Below, in pieces: positions 1-6,504 of a stretch of DNA of 6,504 bases. Position 1 is the first letter of the stretch. The number at the start of each line of letters is the position of its first letter. The notes below the pieces were generated by a model, which worked only from the letters and a program-made list of their open reading frames with translations, had not been told where the DNA came from and made no database searches. The stretch spans positions 15,528 to 22,031 of the forward strand of contig NVVB01000079.1 of NCBI GenBank assembly GCA_002402085.1, given 5' to 3'. The stretch is from Gammaproteobacteria bacterium (GTDB taxonomy: Bacteria > Pseudomonadota > Gammaproteobacteria > Pseudomonadales > UBA3067). A program made the position numbers and the translations under genes.

Positions 1-3000
1 TTTGATATTGTCAATCATTTCAATATACATTTCAGTGCCTCGGAAGAAAATGACGCATTAGTGGCGGAGCTTAATTTAAAGGCCGCGCAGAAATCAAAAA
101 AAAGCATCTCCTACCAGTCGGCGAACGAATACATCAAACAAGCTCAATCCTTAATGCTAGAGGATTGGCCTGAAAATCGTTACTCTTTGTATTTGGGCAT
201 TGGTTCAGAAGCTACCGAAATTGCTTACTTAAACGCCTGTCACGAATTAGTCGTTATTCTGGCCGATAAAGTGATTGCTCGATCTAAAACTGTCATTGAT
301 TCCATGCCGGTTAGAATGATATTGATTCAATCCCTAAACTCGCAAAATGAGTTATCGAAAACAATTGATCTCGGCCTAAAAACGCTTGCTAAGCTTGGTT
401 TAAATATACCGAAAAAGGCCAATCTGTTTCATGTTGGGAAGGCGTTGCTCGGGCTTAAGTTTGTTCTTAAAGGACGTAAAGCCAACGATCTTTACCATTT
501 ACCGGATATGACCGATCCGGCTGGGTTATTTGTTCAGCGGATTATTGCAATACTCTCTATTCCTTGTTACCTATACAATCCCAATATAACGCTTGTCATG
601 GGCTTGCAGTCAATTAAGTTATGTTTGAATCTGGGGCTTAGTGCCGAGTCTTCGTATTCCTTTTCGCTTTATTCAGTTGTTTTGTGTGGGGTTTTAGAGG
701 ATTTTGATGAGGGCGTTGAGTACGGCCAATTCGCCATTACCATGGCCGAGAAATTTCATGCAAAAACTGTTATACCAAGAGCGATTTTCACCTATTCATT
801 TTTAGCGAGACATTGGAAAGAGCCTCTCGCGAATGGCATAAAGCCGAGCATGGAGGCTTACAATTTAGCACTGGAATCAGGCGCGCTGGAAGTCGCTTGT
901 ACCTGCTATTTAATTGCTAATTATTGCTCGTTCTACAGTGGTGAAAATTTGCTCTCAGTTTCTCAAAAATTAGCCTCGGGAGATCAGCTGTTTCGTGAAT
1001 TAAACCAAGAGCTCACGATTGACCCCTTAAGATTGCTTCGTCAGTTGGTCTTTAACCTGATGCATTCGGCGAGTCAGGGGCACATTCTGGAGGGGGACTA
1101 CATTGACGAAAACGAAGCGTTAGCACGATATAAACAATCGGGTGACGTAGTGGTGACCTCCGTGCTTTATATGTATAAGTTAATAGGCGCTTTTATTCTT
1201 GATGAAAAAGAAGCCCTATGGGATATATGTAAGCAGAATGAACGGTATTTAGGCGCGGCTATTTCTCTCGGTTATCTGCCGACCTTTTATTTCCTTTGCG
1301 CACTTTCCTACTTACGTCTGCTGCCAGGCTTAAGCCCGCTAAAAAAGCTGGGTGCTTTGATCAAAATTCGACGTTATAAGCGTAAGCTAAAAAAATACAT
1401 GAATTATTGCCAACCGACGTGCGGGCATAAATATTATCTGGTGCAGGCGGAATACCTTCATCGCACAGGACGATCCGCTAAAGCGAATAAGTTATATGAA
1501 AAATCCATCTCTCTCGCCACAAGCAGCAAGATTCTTTATGAGCAGGCCATTGCCGAAGAATATGCTGGCAGATACCATCTTTCCATTGGGAATGATCGGG
1601 CAGGAAAGTTTTATATTCAGCTCGCATGCGAAAGTTTTAAAGAATGGGGCGCTCTTCCGAAAGTAGATAAATTGCAACAAGAATTTGATTTGGTTTCAGA
1701 TTATCAATTACTTAAAGGCGCCACTCAAAGCACTATGAGTATTGGCTCAATTACCCAGGGGACATTGCCCACGGAGGGGCCAGTAGACATGCTGGGCTTT
1801 GATAAGATATCGCTTGAAAAAACCTATCATGCGTTATCAAGCGAAATGAATCTAGACAGGCTGATCGAGAAGCTTACCTACTATTTACTTGAAAATGCTG
1901 GCGCTCAAAGTGTTTTCTTATTGCTTCAAGAGGATCGGGGTTGGGTGATTAAGTCTAAAAAATCCGTGGACGAACAGTCTGGTTTTAAACCCTCCGACTT
2001 GGCCGAAGGCTCTCCTGTGCCCCACAGTATTATTCGCTATGTTATTACCGCAGAAGAACCGGTCATATTAAGCGATGCGATGGAGGACGAGCAATACGCC
2101 ACAGACCCTTATGTTATTAACCAACGAATAAAATCCATCTTGTGTATGCCCATTAAATACAAGGGGAAATTGTTGGCTGTGGTTTACGCGGAGCATCGAG
2201 AAATGAGCGGTGCATTTACTGCGGAGCAATCAAAAATACTGGATATCATTGGCTCACAAGGCGCTATCGCGATCGAGAATGCACGCATGTATTCTTCAGT
2301 TAAGGATTCAGAGGATCGTTATCGTGGCTTGTTTGAAAATGCAATAGAAGGTTTGTTTCAGTCCAGTATAAAAGGAATTCCAACACTTTGTAATCCGGCA
2401 ATGCTTGCCATGTTAGGATTTAATAATTTGGCGGACCTGCTCAGTTATTTGGGGGGTAACCCAGATAAAATATACGTTGATTCTGAACGCAGACGCCTCC
2501 TTAGAGCGCAAATACAATCCCAAGGCAGCGTTGTAGATTTCGAATTACAACTTTATACAAAAGATCGTAGCATCATTGATACATTATATTGTGTGACTAT
2601 GATTTATGATGCGTCGGGGAATCCAGTCCGTATTGATGGTGTGATTAAAGACGTTACCACGCAAAAGCGAAACGCTCAGCTTAGTCTAGAAAAAGAGCGA
2701 GCGGAAGCCGCTGCTCAGGCAAAAAGCCAGTTTTTGGCGAATATGAGTCATGAAATTCGTACGCCTATGAATGGTGTGCTGGGAATCGCCGAGTTGCTCA
2801 AGGATACTGGCCTAGATCCCATGCAGTCTCATTACGTCAAAGTCATCGCTGATTCTGGTTCATCCTTGTTGGCAATACTCAATGATATTCTTGATTATTC
2901 TAAAATCGAATCCGGCAAGATGGACATTGAATCAATTGGTATGCCTATTGAAAGTTTGTTGGATGATGTAACGAGCTTGTTTTCCATTAGGGCCTCGGAA

Positions 3001-4362
3001 ACCAAGGTGGAACTGGTTACTGAATTCGGTGAGGGGATTCCCGATCAAATATACGGTGACCCCACTCGTATTCGACAAGTGTTGATGAACTTGTTAGGCA
3101 ATGCGTTTAAGTTTACGTCTCACGGGTCAATCTTGTTAAGTTTAAGTTGTGCTGCGCACCCCGAAGGGGCTACTTTGTTACATTTTTCAGTCAAAGACAC
3201 TGGCATCGGGATTAGTGAGGCAGGGCAGAAAAAGCTATTTCAATCTTACCAACAGGCTGAAGATTCTACTTCTCGTAAATACGGTGGAACCGGACTCGGT
3301 TTGTCTATCTGTAAGCGCCTGGTTGAGTTGATGGGCGGGAACGTAGGCCTGCAAAGCGAAATGGGTAAGGGATCGAACTTTTGGTTTACGTTGCCTTTGA
3401 CGCTGGAGTCCAGCGAGAGTGTTGCTGCTGATAAAGAGGACTGTTTTTCTGAGGACTCTTTGTATGAAAGTGAGTTTGCTATCGATGGGTTTTTCTTTAG
3501 CGATAATAAACAATTAATAAAGACTTTAGAGGAGGGTGTCCGTGAAACCCGTAGCACCTTAAAGTTTTTTTCTTCTGCGTCGGATTTAGAGGTCGGGTAT
3601 TTTAAGGCGCGTGATCATGGTGGCGATCAGGGTGCGGGGAAAAGTTTCATTTTTATTCATAGCCTTTATGATTCGAGTGCTGCTTTTGACAGCTTTAAAT
3701 GCCTTGTGGATCGTTGTTCGGAGTTTACCAATGTTACGGTGGTTTATTTTTCAGAGCCGAGTTTCCCTGTCAGTTTGCATAAGCTAGATCAACGAATGTT
3801 TTCAAAAGCGACCGTAATGGAGCGGCCTGTTTCTGTTCGATCTTTTAAACGTGCTTGTTATATTGCCGGCCAAGATAAAGCGCGCGCAAGGAGTGATGTG
3901 ACGGAGCACGTTAATAAGAACGAGTTCTTGAAAGGAAAACGTATACTGGTTGCTGAAGACAATAGTGTCAATCAACTAGTCATTAAACGTTTGCTGGAAC
4001 ATTACGGAGCGATTGTTGAAATTTCTGAAGATGGCTCTAAGGCATTGCAAGTCTATATCGATAGGCAAGTGGCAGCTTCTAAAAAGGGTGTTCAAGAGGC
4101 TGCGAGCGAGTCTTTTGATTTGGTTTTAATGGATTGTGAAATGCCTGTAATGGATGGCTTTGAATGCACTTCGGAAATTAGACGCAAGGAAAAAGATTTA
4201 CATCTGACGCCGATAAAAATAGTCGCTTTAACGGCTCATGCGATGGCAGAAAATAGAGACAAGTGTTTGGACGTGGGCATGAATGATGTGCTTACAAAAC
4301 CTATTGTTCGCAAAGAGCTAGAGCTAACACTTGAGCGGGCCGTTGCTAAGGTGAAGACTTAG
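1..4362 (+). CDS. Hybrid sensor histidine kinase of the STK/AAA-ATPase/GAF/PAS/HK/receiver family (5'-truncated)
   Basis: Frame 1 is open from the first base to TAG at 4360-4362 (1453 codons seen). The GTG at base 61 is only the first start-like codon in the window, not the real start. Residues are numbered from base 1. Residues 1-580 are a TPR-like helical region; its end (about 496-563, with WGALPKV) resembles the segment that follows the AAA-type ATPase in trifunctional Ser/Thr kinase-ATPase-histidine kinases. Next come GAF (616-764, ending AIENARMY), PAS (769-890), a short coiled linker, and HisKA with phospho-acceptor His917 in [12 protein letters not shown]. HATPase (about 1015-1133) has N box LLGNAFKF, G1 DTGIGI and G2 [10 protein letters not shown] degenerate receiver (about 1159-1290) precedes a canonical receiver (1313-1451) with acidic pair Glu1319/Asp1320, phospho-acceptor Asp1378 in [11 protein letters not shown], Thr1411 and Lys1433 (KP). 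The last receiver carries about 12 extra residues before its beta-3 strand. No membrane segment is visible, so a cytoplasmic phosphorelay kinase is inferred. The ligand is unknown, and the kinase and ATPase modules upstream are inferred from family architecture. Confidence 0.95.
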   Translation, partial: FDIVNHFNIHFSASEENDALVAELNLKAAQKSKKSISYQSANEYIKQAQSLMLEDWPENRYSLYLGIGSEATEIAYLNACHELVVILADKVIARSKTVIDSMPVRMILIQSLNSQNELSKTIDLGLKTLAKLGLNIPKKANLFHVGKALLGLKFVLKGRKANDLYHLPDMTDPAGLFVQRIIAILSIPCYLYNPNITLVMGLQSIKLCLNLGLSAESSYSFSLYSVVLCGVLEDFDEGVEYGQFAITMAEKFHAKTVIPRAIFTYSFLARHWKEPLANGIKPSMEAYNLALESGALEVACTCYLIANYCSFYSGENLLSVSQKLASGDQLFRELNQELTIDPLRLLRQLVFNLMHSASQGHILEGDYIDENEALARYKQSGDVVVTSVLYMYKLIGAFILDEKEALWDICKQNERYLGAAISLGYLPTFYFLCALSYLRLLPGLSPLKKLGALIKIRRYKRKLKKYMNYCQPTCGHKYYLVQAEYLHRTGRSAKANKLYEKSISLATSSKILYEQAIAEEYAGRYHLSIGNDRAGKFYIQLACESFKEWGALPKVDKLQQEFDLVSDYQLLKGATQSTMSIGSITQGTLPTEGPVDMLGFDKISLEKTYHALSSEMNLDRLIEKLTYYLLENAGAQSVFLLLQEDRGWVIKSKKSVDEQSGFKPSDLAEGSPVPHSIIRYVITAEEPVILSDAMEDEQYATDPYVINQRIKSILCMPIKYKGKLLAVVYAEHREMSGAFTAEQSKILDIIGSQGAIAIENARMYSSVKDSEDRYRGLFENAIEGLFQSSIKGIPTLCNPAMLAMLGFNNLADLLSYLGGNPDKIYVDSERRRLLRAQIQSQGSVVDFELQLYTKDRSIIDTLYCVTMIYDASGNPVRIDGVIKDVTTQKRNAQLSLEKERAEAAAQAKSQFLANMSHEIRTPMNGVLGIAELLKDTGLDPMQSHYVKVIADSGSSLLAILNDILDYSKIESGKMDIESIGMPIESLLDDVTSLFSIRASETKVELVTEFGEGIPDQIYGDPTRIRQVLMNLLGNAFKFTSHGSILLSLSCAAHPEGATLLHFSVKDTGIGISEAGQKKLFQSYQQAEDSTSRKYGGTGLGLSICKRLVELMGGNVGLQSEMGKGSNFWFTLPLTLESSESVAADKEDCFSEDSLYESEFAIDGFFFSDNKQLIKTLEEGVRETRSTLKFFSSASDLEVGYFKARDHGGDQGAGKSFIFIHSLYDSSAAFDSFKCLVDRCSEFTNVTVVYFSEPSFPVSLHKLDQRMFSKATVMERPVSVRSFKRACYIAGQDKARARSDVTEHVNKNEFLKGKRILVAEDNSVNQLVIKRLLEHYGAIVEISEDGSKALQVYIDRQVAASKKGVQEAASESFDLVLMDCEMPVMDGFECTSEIRRKEKDLHLTPIKIVALTAHAMAENRDKCLDVGMNDVLTKPIVRKELELTLERAVAKVKT

Positions 4363-4386
4363 TGCGCACTTTATGACTGCTTTTAG

Positions 4387-5220
4387 TTAGCGTTGCTTAG
4401 TGGCGCTAATGTAGGCGCCACCAATGATCAGGCCGGCACCGATTAATGTGCCAAGATTTGGAAATTCCTGATAAAAAATAATCCCAAGTATCATTGCAAA
4501 AACTACCTGTAAATAAGCGAAACTAGTGGCCCGGCTGGCAGTTTCCGTTTGCATGGCTTTGGTGAGTGCAACTTGGCCCACTTGTGTGGTTACCCCTATG
4601 GCAAGAAGGTAGAGCCAGGTGATTCCTTCAGGCATCACAAAATCCTCCCACAATAACAACACACTAATCGGTAGTGAGACTAGCGGGAAGTACATGACTA
4701 TCACTAAGGGGTGCTCTGTTCGGCCTAATTTTCTGACCAGTACATAAGCCGAGGCACTGCCAAACGCACCCATTACGGCAATTGACATTGCAAATTGCTG
4801 GTCAGCCGAGGCACTATTTGAAAATAAAAACTCGGGTTGAACCACCATTAGTAGCCCTAAAAAGCTTAATCCAATGCAAATCAGGGTGGCACTAGAAGGG
4901 CGCTCCTTAAGAAAGAATACCGCTAGCCCGGCGGTGAACATTGGGTGAAGATACTGCAGCACAGTGGCTTGCGCCAAAGGTAGGTGAGTAATTGCGTAAA
5001 AAACGCAATTTAATGCTAGGAATCCAATTAGGCCTCGGGCGAATAATAATATTTTACGCTGGCCCAGAGGCGCAATGCCTTGCCGTTTAAGGGCAATGTA
5101 ACTAATGATTAAAGACACTACCGAACGCGCGGCAACGATCTCCAATACAGGAATGTTCTTTTGACCGACCGCCTTTACAAACAATGACATAACGCTAAAA
5201 GCGAGCGCGCTTAGGATCAT
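4387..5220 (-). CDS. DMT-superfamily (EamA-type) inner-membrane transporter
   Basis: This encodes a very hydrophobic protein of 277 residues from ATG at 5220-5218 to TAA at 4389-4387. It shows about ten predicted helices in two related halves, the hallmark of the drug/metabolite transporter superfamily with two EamA domains. Recognisable family segments are the helix 1 region ending SLFVKAVGQ, LEIVAARS in helix 2, FYAITHLPLAQATVLQYLHPMF across helices 3-4 followed by FFLKERPS, and TSFAYLQVVFAMILG with FYQEFP near the end of the second half. Substrate cannot be read from sequence; members export or import amino acids, metabolites or drugs. Start choice: this ATG has a strong Shine-Dalgarno, AAAGGAG, eight bases upstream. 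The frame also extends to GTG at 5337 (316 residues) without a ribosome site. Against the shorter form, the preceding residues PKGARY resemble the short N-terminus that many EamA proteins carry before helix 1, so the longer form remains possible. The gene is convergent with the kinase gene and divergent from the peptidase gene, probably monocistronic within this window. Confidence 0.9.
   Translation of the reverse strand: MILSALAFSVMSLFVKAVGQKNIPVLEIVAARSVVSLIISYIALKRQGIAPLGQRKILLFARGLIGFLALNCVFYAITHLPLAQATVLQYLHPMFTAGLAVFFLKERPSSATLICIGLSFLGLLMVVQPEFLFSNSASADQQFAMSIAVMGAFGSASAYVLVRKLGRTEHPLVIVMYFPLVSLPISVLLLWEDFVMPEGITWLYLLAIGVTTQVGQVALTKAMQTETASRATSFAYLQVVFAMILGIIFYQEFPNLGTLIGAGLIIGGAYISATKQR
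4400..4421. other. Hairpin near the convergent gene junction
   Basis: A perfect 7-bp inverted repeat, gtggcgc / gcgccac, with an 8-nt loop, lies within the last codons of the minus-strand transporter gene. A second, mutually exclusive pairing, ttagcg (4387-4392) with cgctaa (4404-4409), overlaps it. The two convergent genes are only 24 bp apart (4363-4386), so structures here could slow or end transcription from either side. Neither hairpin is followed by a U-run on either strand, so a classical intrinsic terminator is not supported. The pairing is seen; any function is inference. Confidence 0.3.
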
Positions 5221-5228
5221 ATAGCGCG

Positions 5229-5235
5229 CTCCTTT
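5229..5235 (-). promoter_or_regulatory. Shine-Dalgarno supporting the ATG at 5220
   Basis: On the minus strand AAAGGAG occupies 5235 down to 5229, followed by eight bases and then ATG at 5220-5218. This is near-ideal spacing. The competing GTG at 5337 is preceded by AT-rich sequence without any purine-rich site. A caution: the same bases would encode Lys-Gly-Ala if translation began upstream, so the match may be a by-product of coding. Confidence 0.5.
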
Positions 5236-5401
5236 AGGAATGGATTCAAAAAAAAGCGCGCGATTATGGATTGTAATGATTCCTGTGTGGGTTATGGGTT
5301 GCAATTGAACTGCTATGGCATATAAAGGCTGCAACACATTGTAAATTAGATCGAATATTTGTTGTAGCGTAATTTTGGTGGGATATTTTGTATGACAGGG
5401 C

Positions 5402-5442
5402 AGGTATAAAGGGTAGGTATAAAGGGGTAGGCATAAGGAGGT
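5402..5442. repeat. Three-copy 13-14 bp direct tandem repeat
   Basis: Three head-to-tail units are visible: aggtataaagggt (5402-5414), aggtataaaggggt (5415-5428) and the more diverged aggcataaggaggt (5429-5442). Units one and two differ only by one extra G; the third differs at a few positions. The array lies between the divergent transporter and peptidase genes, upstream of both. It could be an iterated protein-binding site or a simple product of replication slippage; the sequence alone does not decide between them. Confidence 0.8.
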
Positions 5443-5725
5443 ATACGCAGTTGAGACGATGTGCTTAATTGTGTTCGGTGAAGGCTGGGATAAAAGAAGT
5501 GCTTGTTTTCAAGCGTTTAGCTTACTGGTCCATGATCCACGTTCGAGCCTCCACCGATGCCTTTGTCAAACTTCTGACGTTGCAGGGCGAACATCTGGTT
5601 TTTTATTACTTAGAGCAAACAATTTGATACTCACTAAATCTTGTTTCGTTTCAAAAGCCCAGGCAATATAGCTCCCATATTTCTAGCGTAGCCCGCTGTA
5701 AGACTATCAATTTATTCAATCATAA

Positions 5726-5737
5726 GAGAGATAAGGA
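5726..5737 (+). promoter_or_regulatory. Purine-rich ribosome-binding region of the peptidase gene
   Basis: The segment GAGAGATAAGGA lies just before GTG at 5740. GAGAG (5726-5730) is nine bases from the GTG, a usable spacing, whereas the better match AAGGA (5733-5737) is only two bases away, which is too close. AAGGA would be ideally placed (eight bases) for an in-frame ATT at 5746, but ATT is a very rare start. The in-frame ATG at 5788 has no comparable site. GTG 5740 is the best choice with moderate certainty. Confidence 0.4.
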
Positions 5738-5739
5738 CA

Positions 5740-6504
5740 GTGAGTATTCGCCTTGGTTCAAAAGCCGTACGTGTCAGTTTGGTCGGAATGAAGCTGATCT
5801 TAGTGATGCTTTCGTTATCGATTGCTCCTTACTCAATGGCGAAAAATGATTGGATGGCCAATGCAAAAAAATCCATTGTGACGATCAAGTATAAGCAAGA
5901 TCGCTTTAATGGCGTAATCACTTCCGCTGATGGGGTGGTGTTTTCGGTGTCTCATGGTTTTGATAACGACAAAGTACGCGCCTTGAGCGCTTCCCTCTAC
6001 AATGGTAAAACGGTAAAGCTGGATCTTCTTTTTAATGATCCATACGCAGATGTTGCGATATTTAAAATTAGAAGCGCGCGAAAAAGTTTTCACTTCATTA
6101 AACCTGCTGCAAAAGCGTTAATCGCAGATAAAGTAACCGTACTCGGTAAGCTCAGTAGTCGTCAGCGATATTCAGTGATACAAGGGGCTGTGCTGTTTAA
6201 CCAGTTGAACCTTCCTGATTTCGTTGGCGGACAGAAAAAATTTCTGCCTAAAAACTTTTCCTTTGAAAAGGGAATATTCCACTCAGCAAAAACCAAACCG
6301 GGTCTTTCGGGCAGTGCGCTACTGTCTGAAAATGGCCAGCTTGTGGGGATTAACAGCCTGATGCTAGGAAGCCGCGATGATAGTTCGAAGGGCGGGTTTA
6401 CCATTGGAATCGATTTATATCTTAATAAAATTAAACAGTGTACGTCTGAAACCCTGGCGCTTAAGGGCCTGGAAGATAAGTTAGATTTCCTACTTGAAGG
6501 CTTA
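5740..6504 (+). CDS. Exported trypsin-like serine peptidase, DegP/Trypsin_2-type (3'-truncated)
   Basis: The frame runs from GTG 5740 to the window edge without a stop (255 codons seen); an in-frame stop at 5689-5691 bounds the start. The N-terminus is a basic stretch (Arg4, Lys8, Arg11, Lys18), then a hydrophobic core LILVMLSLSIAP and a likely signal peptidase I site after YSMA (residue 34), so the mature protein is probably periplasmic or secreted. If translation starts at ATG 5788, a shorter but still good signal peptide remains. The chymotrypsin-fold triad is complete: His72 in FSVSHGF (5953-5955), Asp104 in DPYADVAIFKI (6049-6051) and Ser190 in PGLSGSALL (6307-6309), followed by GQLVGINSL as in HtrA/DegP peptidases. 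The serine motif is GLSGS rather than the usual GNSGG. Residues 231-255 look helical; no PDZ domain is visible before the edge, though one could follow. Substrates are unknown. It is divergent from the transporter gene and no operon partner is visible. Confidence 0.85.
   Translation, partial: MSIRLGSKAVRVSLVGMKLILVMLSLSIAPYSMAKNDWMANAKKSIVTIKYKQDRFNGVITSADGVVFSVSHGFDNDKVRALSASLYNGKTVKLDLLFNDPYADVAIFKIRSARKSFHFIKPAAKALIADKVTVLGKLSSRQRYSVIQGAVLFNQLNLPDFVGGQKKFLPKNFSFEKGIFHSAKTKPGLSGSALLSENGQLVGINSLMLGSRDDSSKGGFTIGIDLYLNKIKQCTSETLALKGLEDKLDFLLEGL

Larger units (their letters stand above)
5338..5739. other. Divergent intergenic region without a supported gene
   Basis: About 400 bp separate the transporter frame from the peptidase gene, and about 520 bp if the transporter starts at 5220. 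The stretch must hold the promoters of both divergent genes, but no convincing -35/-10 pair stands out. The best partial matches are TTGATA at 5624-5629 (+) without a well-placed -10, and TCTAAT at 5350-5345 (-) without a good -35. Contents seen: the tandem repeat at 5402-5442, a 5-bp hairpin with a TTTT loop at 5501-5514 (gcttg / caagc), a frame at 5499-5627 (+) with protein-like composition but no ribosome site, and an overlapping 70-codon frame at 5459-5671 rich in Cys, Ser, Leu and Arg that looks spurious. No tRNA, riboswitch or mobile-element ends were recognised. Confidence 0.6.

Noticed and set aside
61..63. GTG as the start of the hybrid kinase
   Set aside because: The frame is open to the first base of the window and the upstream residues fit the family; there is no ribosome site before it.
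3149..3557. Alternative frames on both strands within the kinase gene
   Set aside because: They overlap the HATPase G1/G2 boxes and the following linker, which are clearly coded in the main frame.
4387..4409. Rho-independent terminator
   Set aside because: The stem is short, the loop is 11 nt, and no U-run follows on either strand.
5641..5669. TTGTTT and CAATAT with 17-base spacing as a sigma-70 promoter for the peptidase
   Set aside because: The -10 matches only about half of the consensus, so this is not better than chance in AT-rich DNA.
5459..5671. 70-codon plus-strand frame as a gene
   Set aside because: Composition is rich in Cys, Ser, Leu and Arg, no domain is recognisable, and the AAGGAGG string is about 17 bases from the ATG, too far to serve it.
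4363..5739. Kinase, transporter and peptidase as one linked new system
   Set aside because: The genes are convergent and divergent, share no visible regulatory sequence, and belong to common unrelated families.
5833..6404. Minus-strand frames at 5833-6093 and 6162-6404
   Set aside because: They lie antisense to the peptidase gene, whose catalytic motifs are intact in the plus frame, and show no recognisable motifs.

Overview
The window reads like chromosomal DNA of a Gram-negative bacterium, most likely a gammaproteobacterium, perhaps a marine one. This rests on the kind of proteins encoded (a very large hybrid sensor kinase, an exported trypsin-like protease, an EamA-type inner-membrane transporter), moderately AT-leaning composition, and use of GTG as well as ATG starts. 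No rRNA, tRNA, CRISPR array, transposase or integrase was recognised, and the taxonomic placement is tentative.

Layout. Bases 1-4362 (+) hold the C-terminal part of a giant hybrid histidine kinase. Its frame is open at the left edge, so the true start lies outside the window. It shows a TPR-like helical region, GAF, PAS, HisKA, HATPase, a degenerate receiver and a canonical receiver. It matches the family whose upstream half is normally a Ser/Thr-kinase domain plus an AAA-type ATPase. After only 24 bp comes a convergent minus-strand gene (4387 to about 5220, possibly to 5337) for a 10-helix DMT/EamA transporter. A gene-poor stretch of roughly 400-520 bp follows (5221 or 5338 to 5739). It contains a three-copy 13-14 bp tandem repeat and one protein-like but unsupported small reading frame. 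The right edge (5740-6504, +) holds the N-terminal 255 codons of a secreted trypsin-like (DegP/Trypsin_2-type) serine peptidase with an intact His-Asp-Ser triad. It runs off the window.

How the genes work together. The three genes do not form an operon: the kinase and transporter converge, and the transporter and peptidase diverge. Nothing in the sequence links them functionally. The most unusual features are the pseudo-receiver inside the kinase (His where the phospho-accepting Asp should be, Arg in place of the conserved Lys), the GLSGS serine motif of the peptidase, and the tandem repeat in the divergent intergenic region. I see no convincing sign of a new multigene system here.
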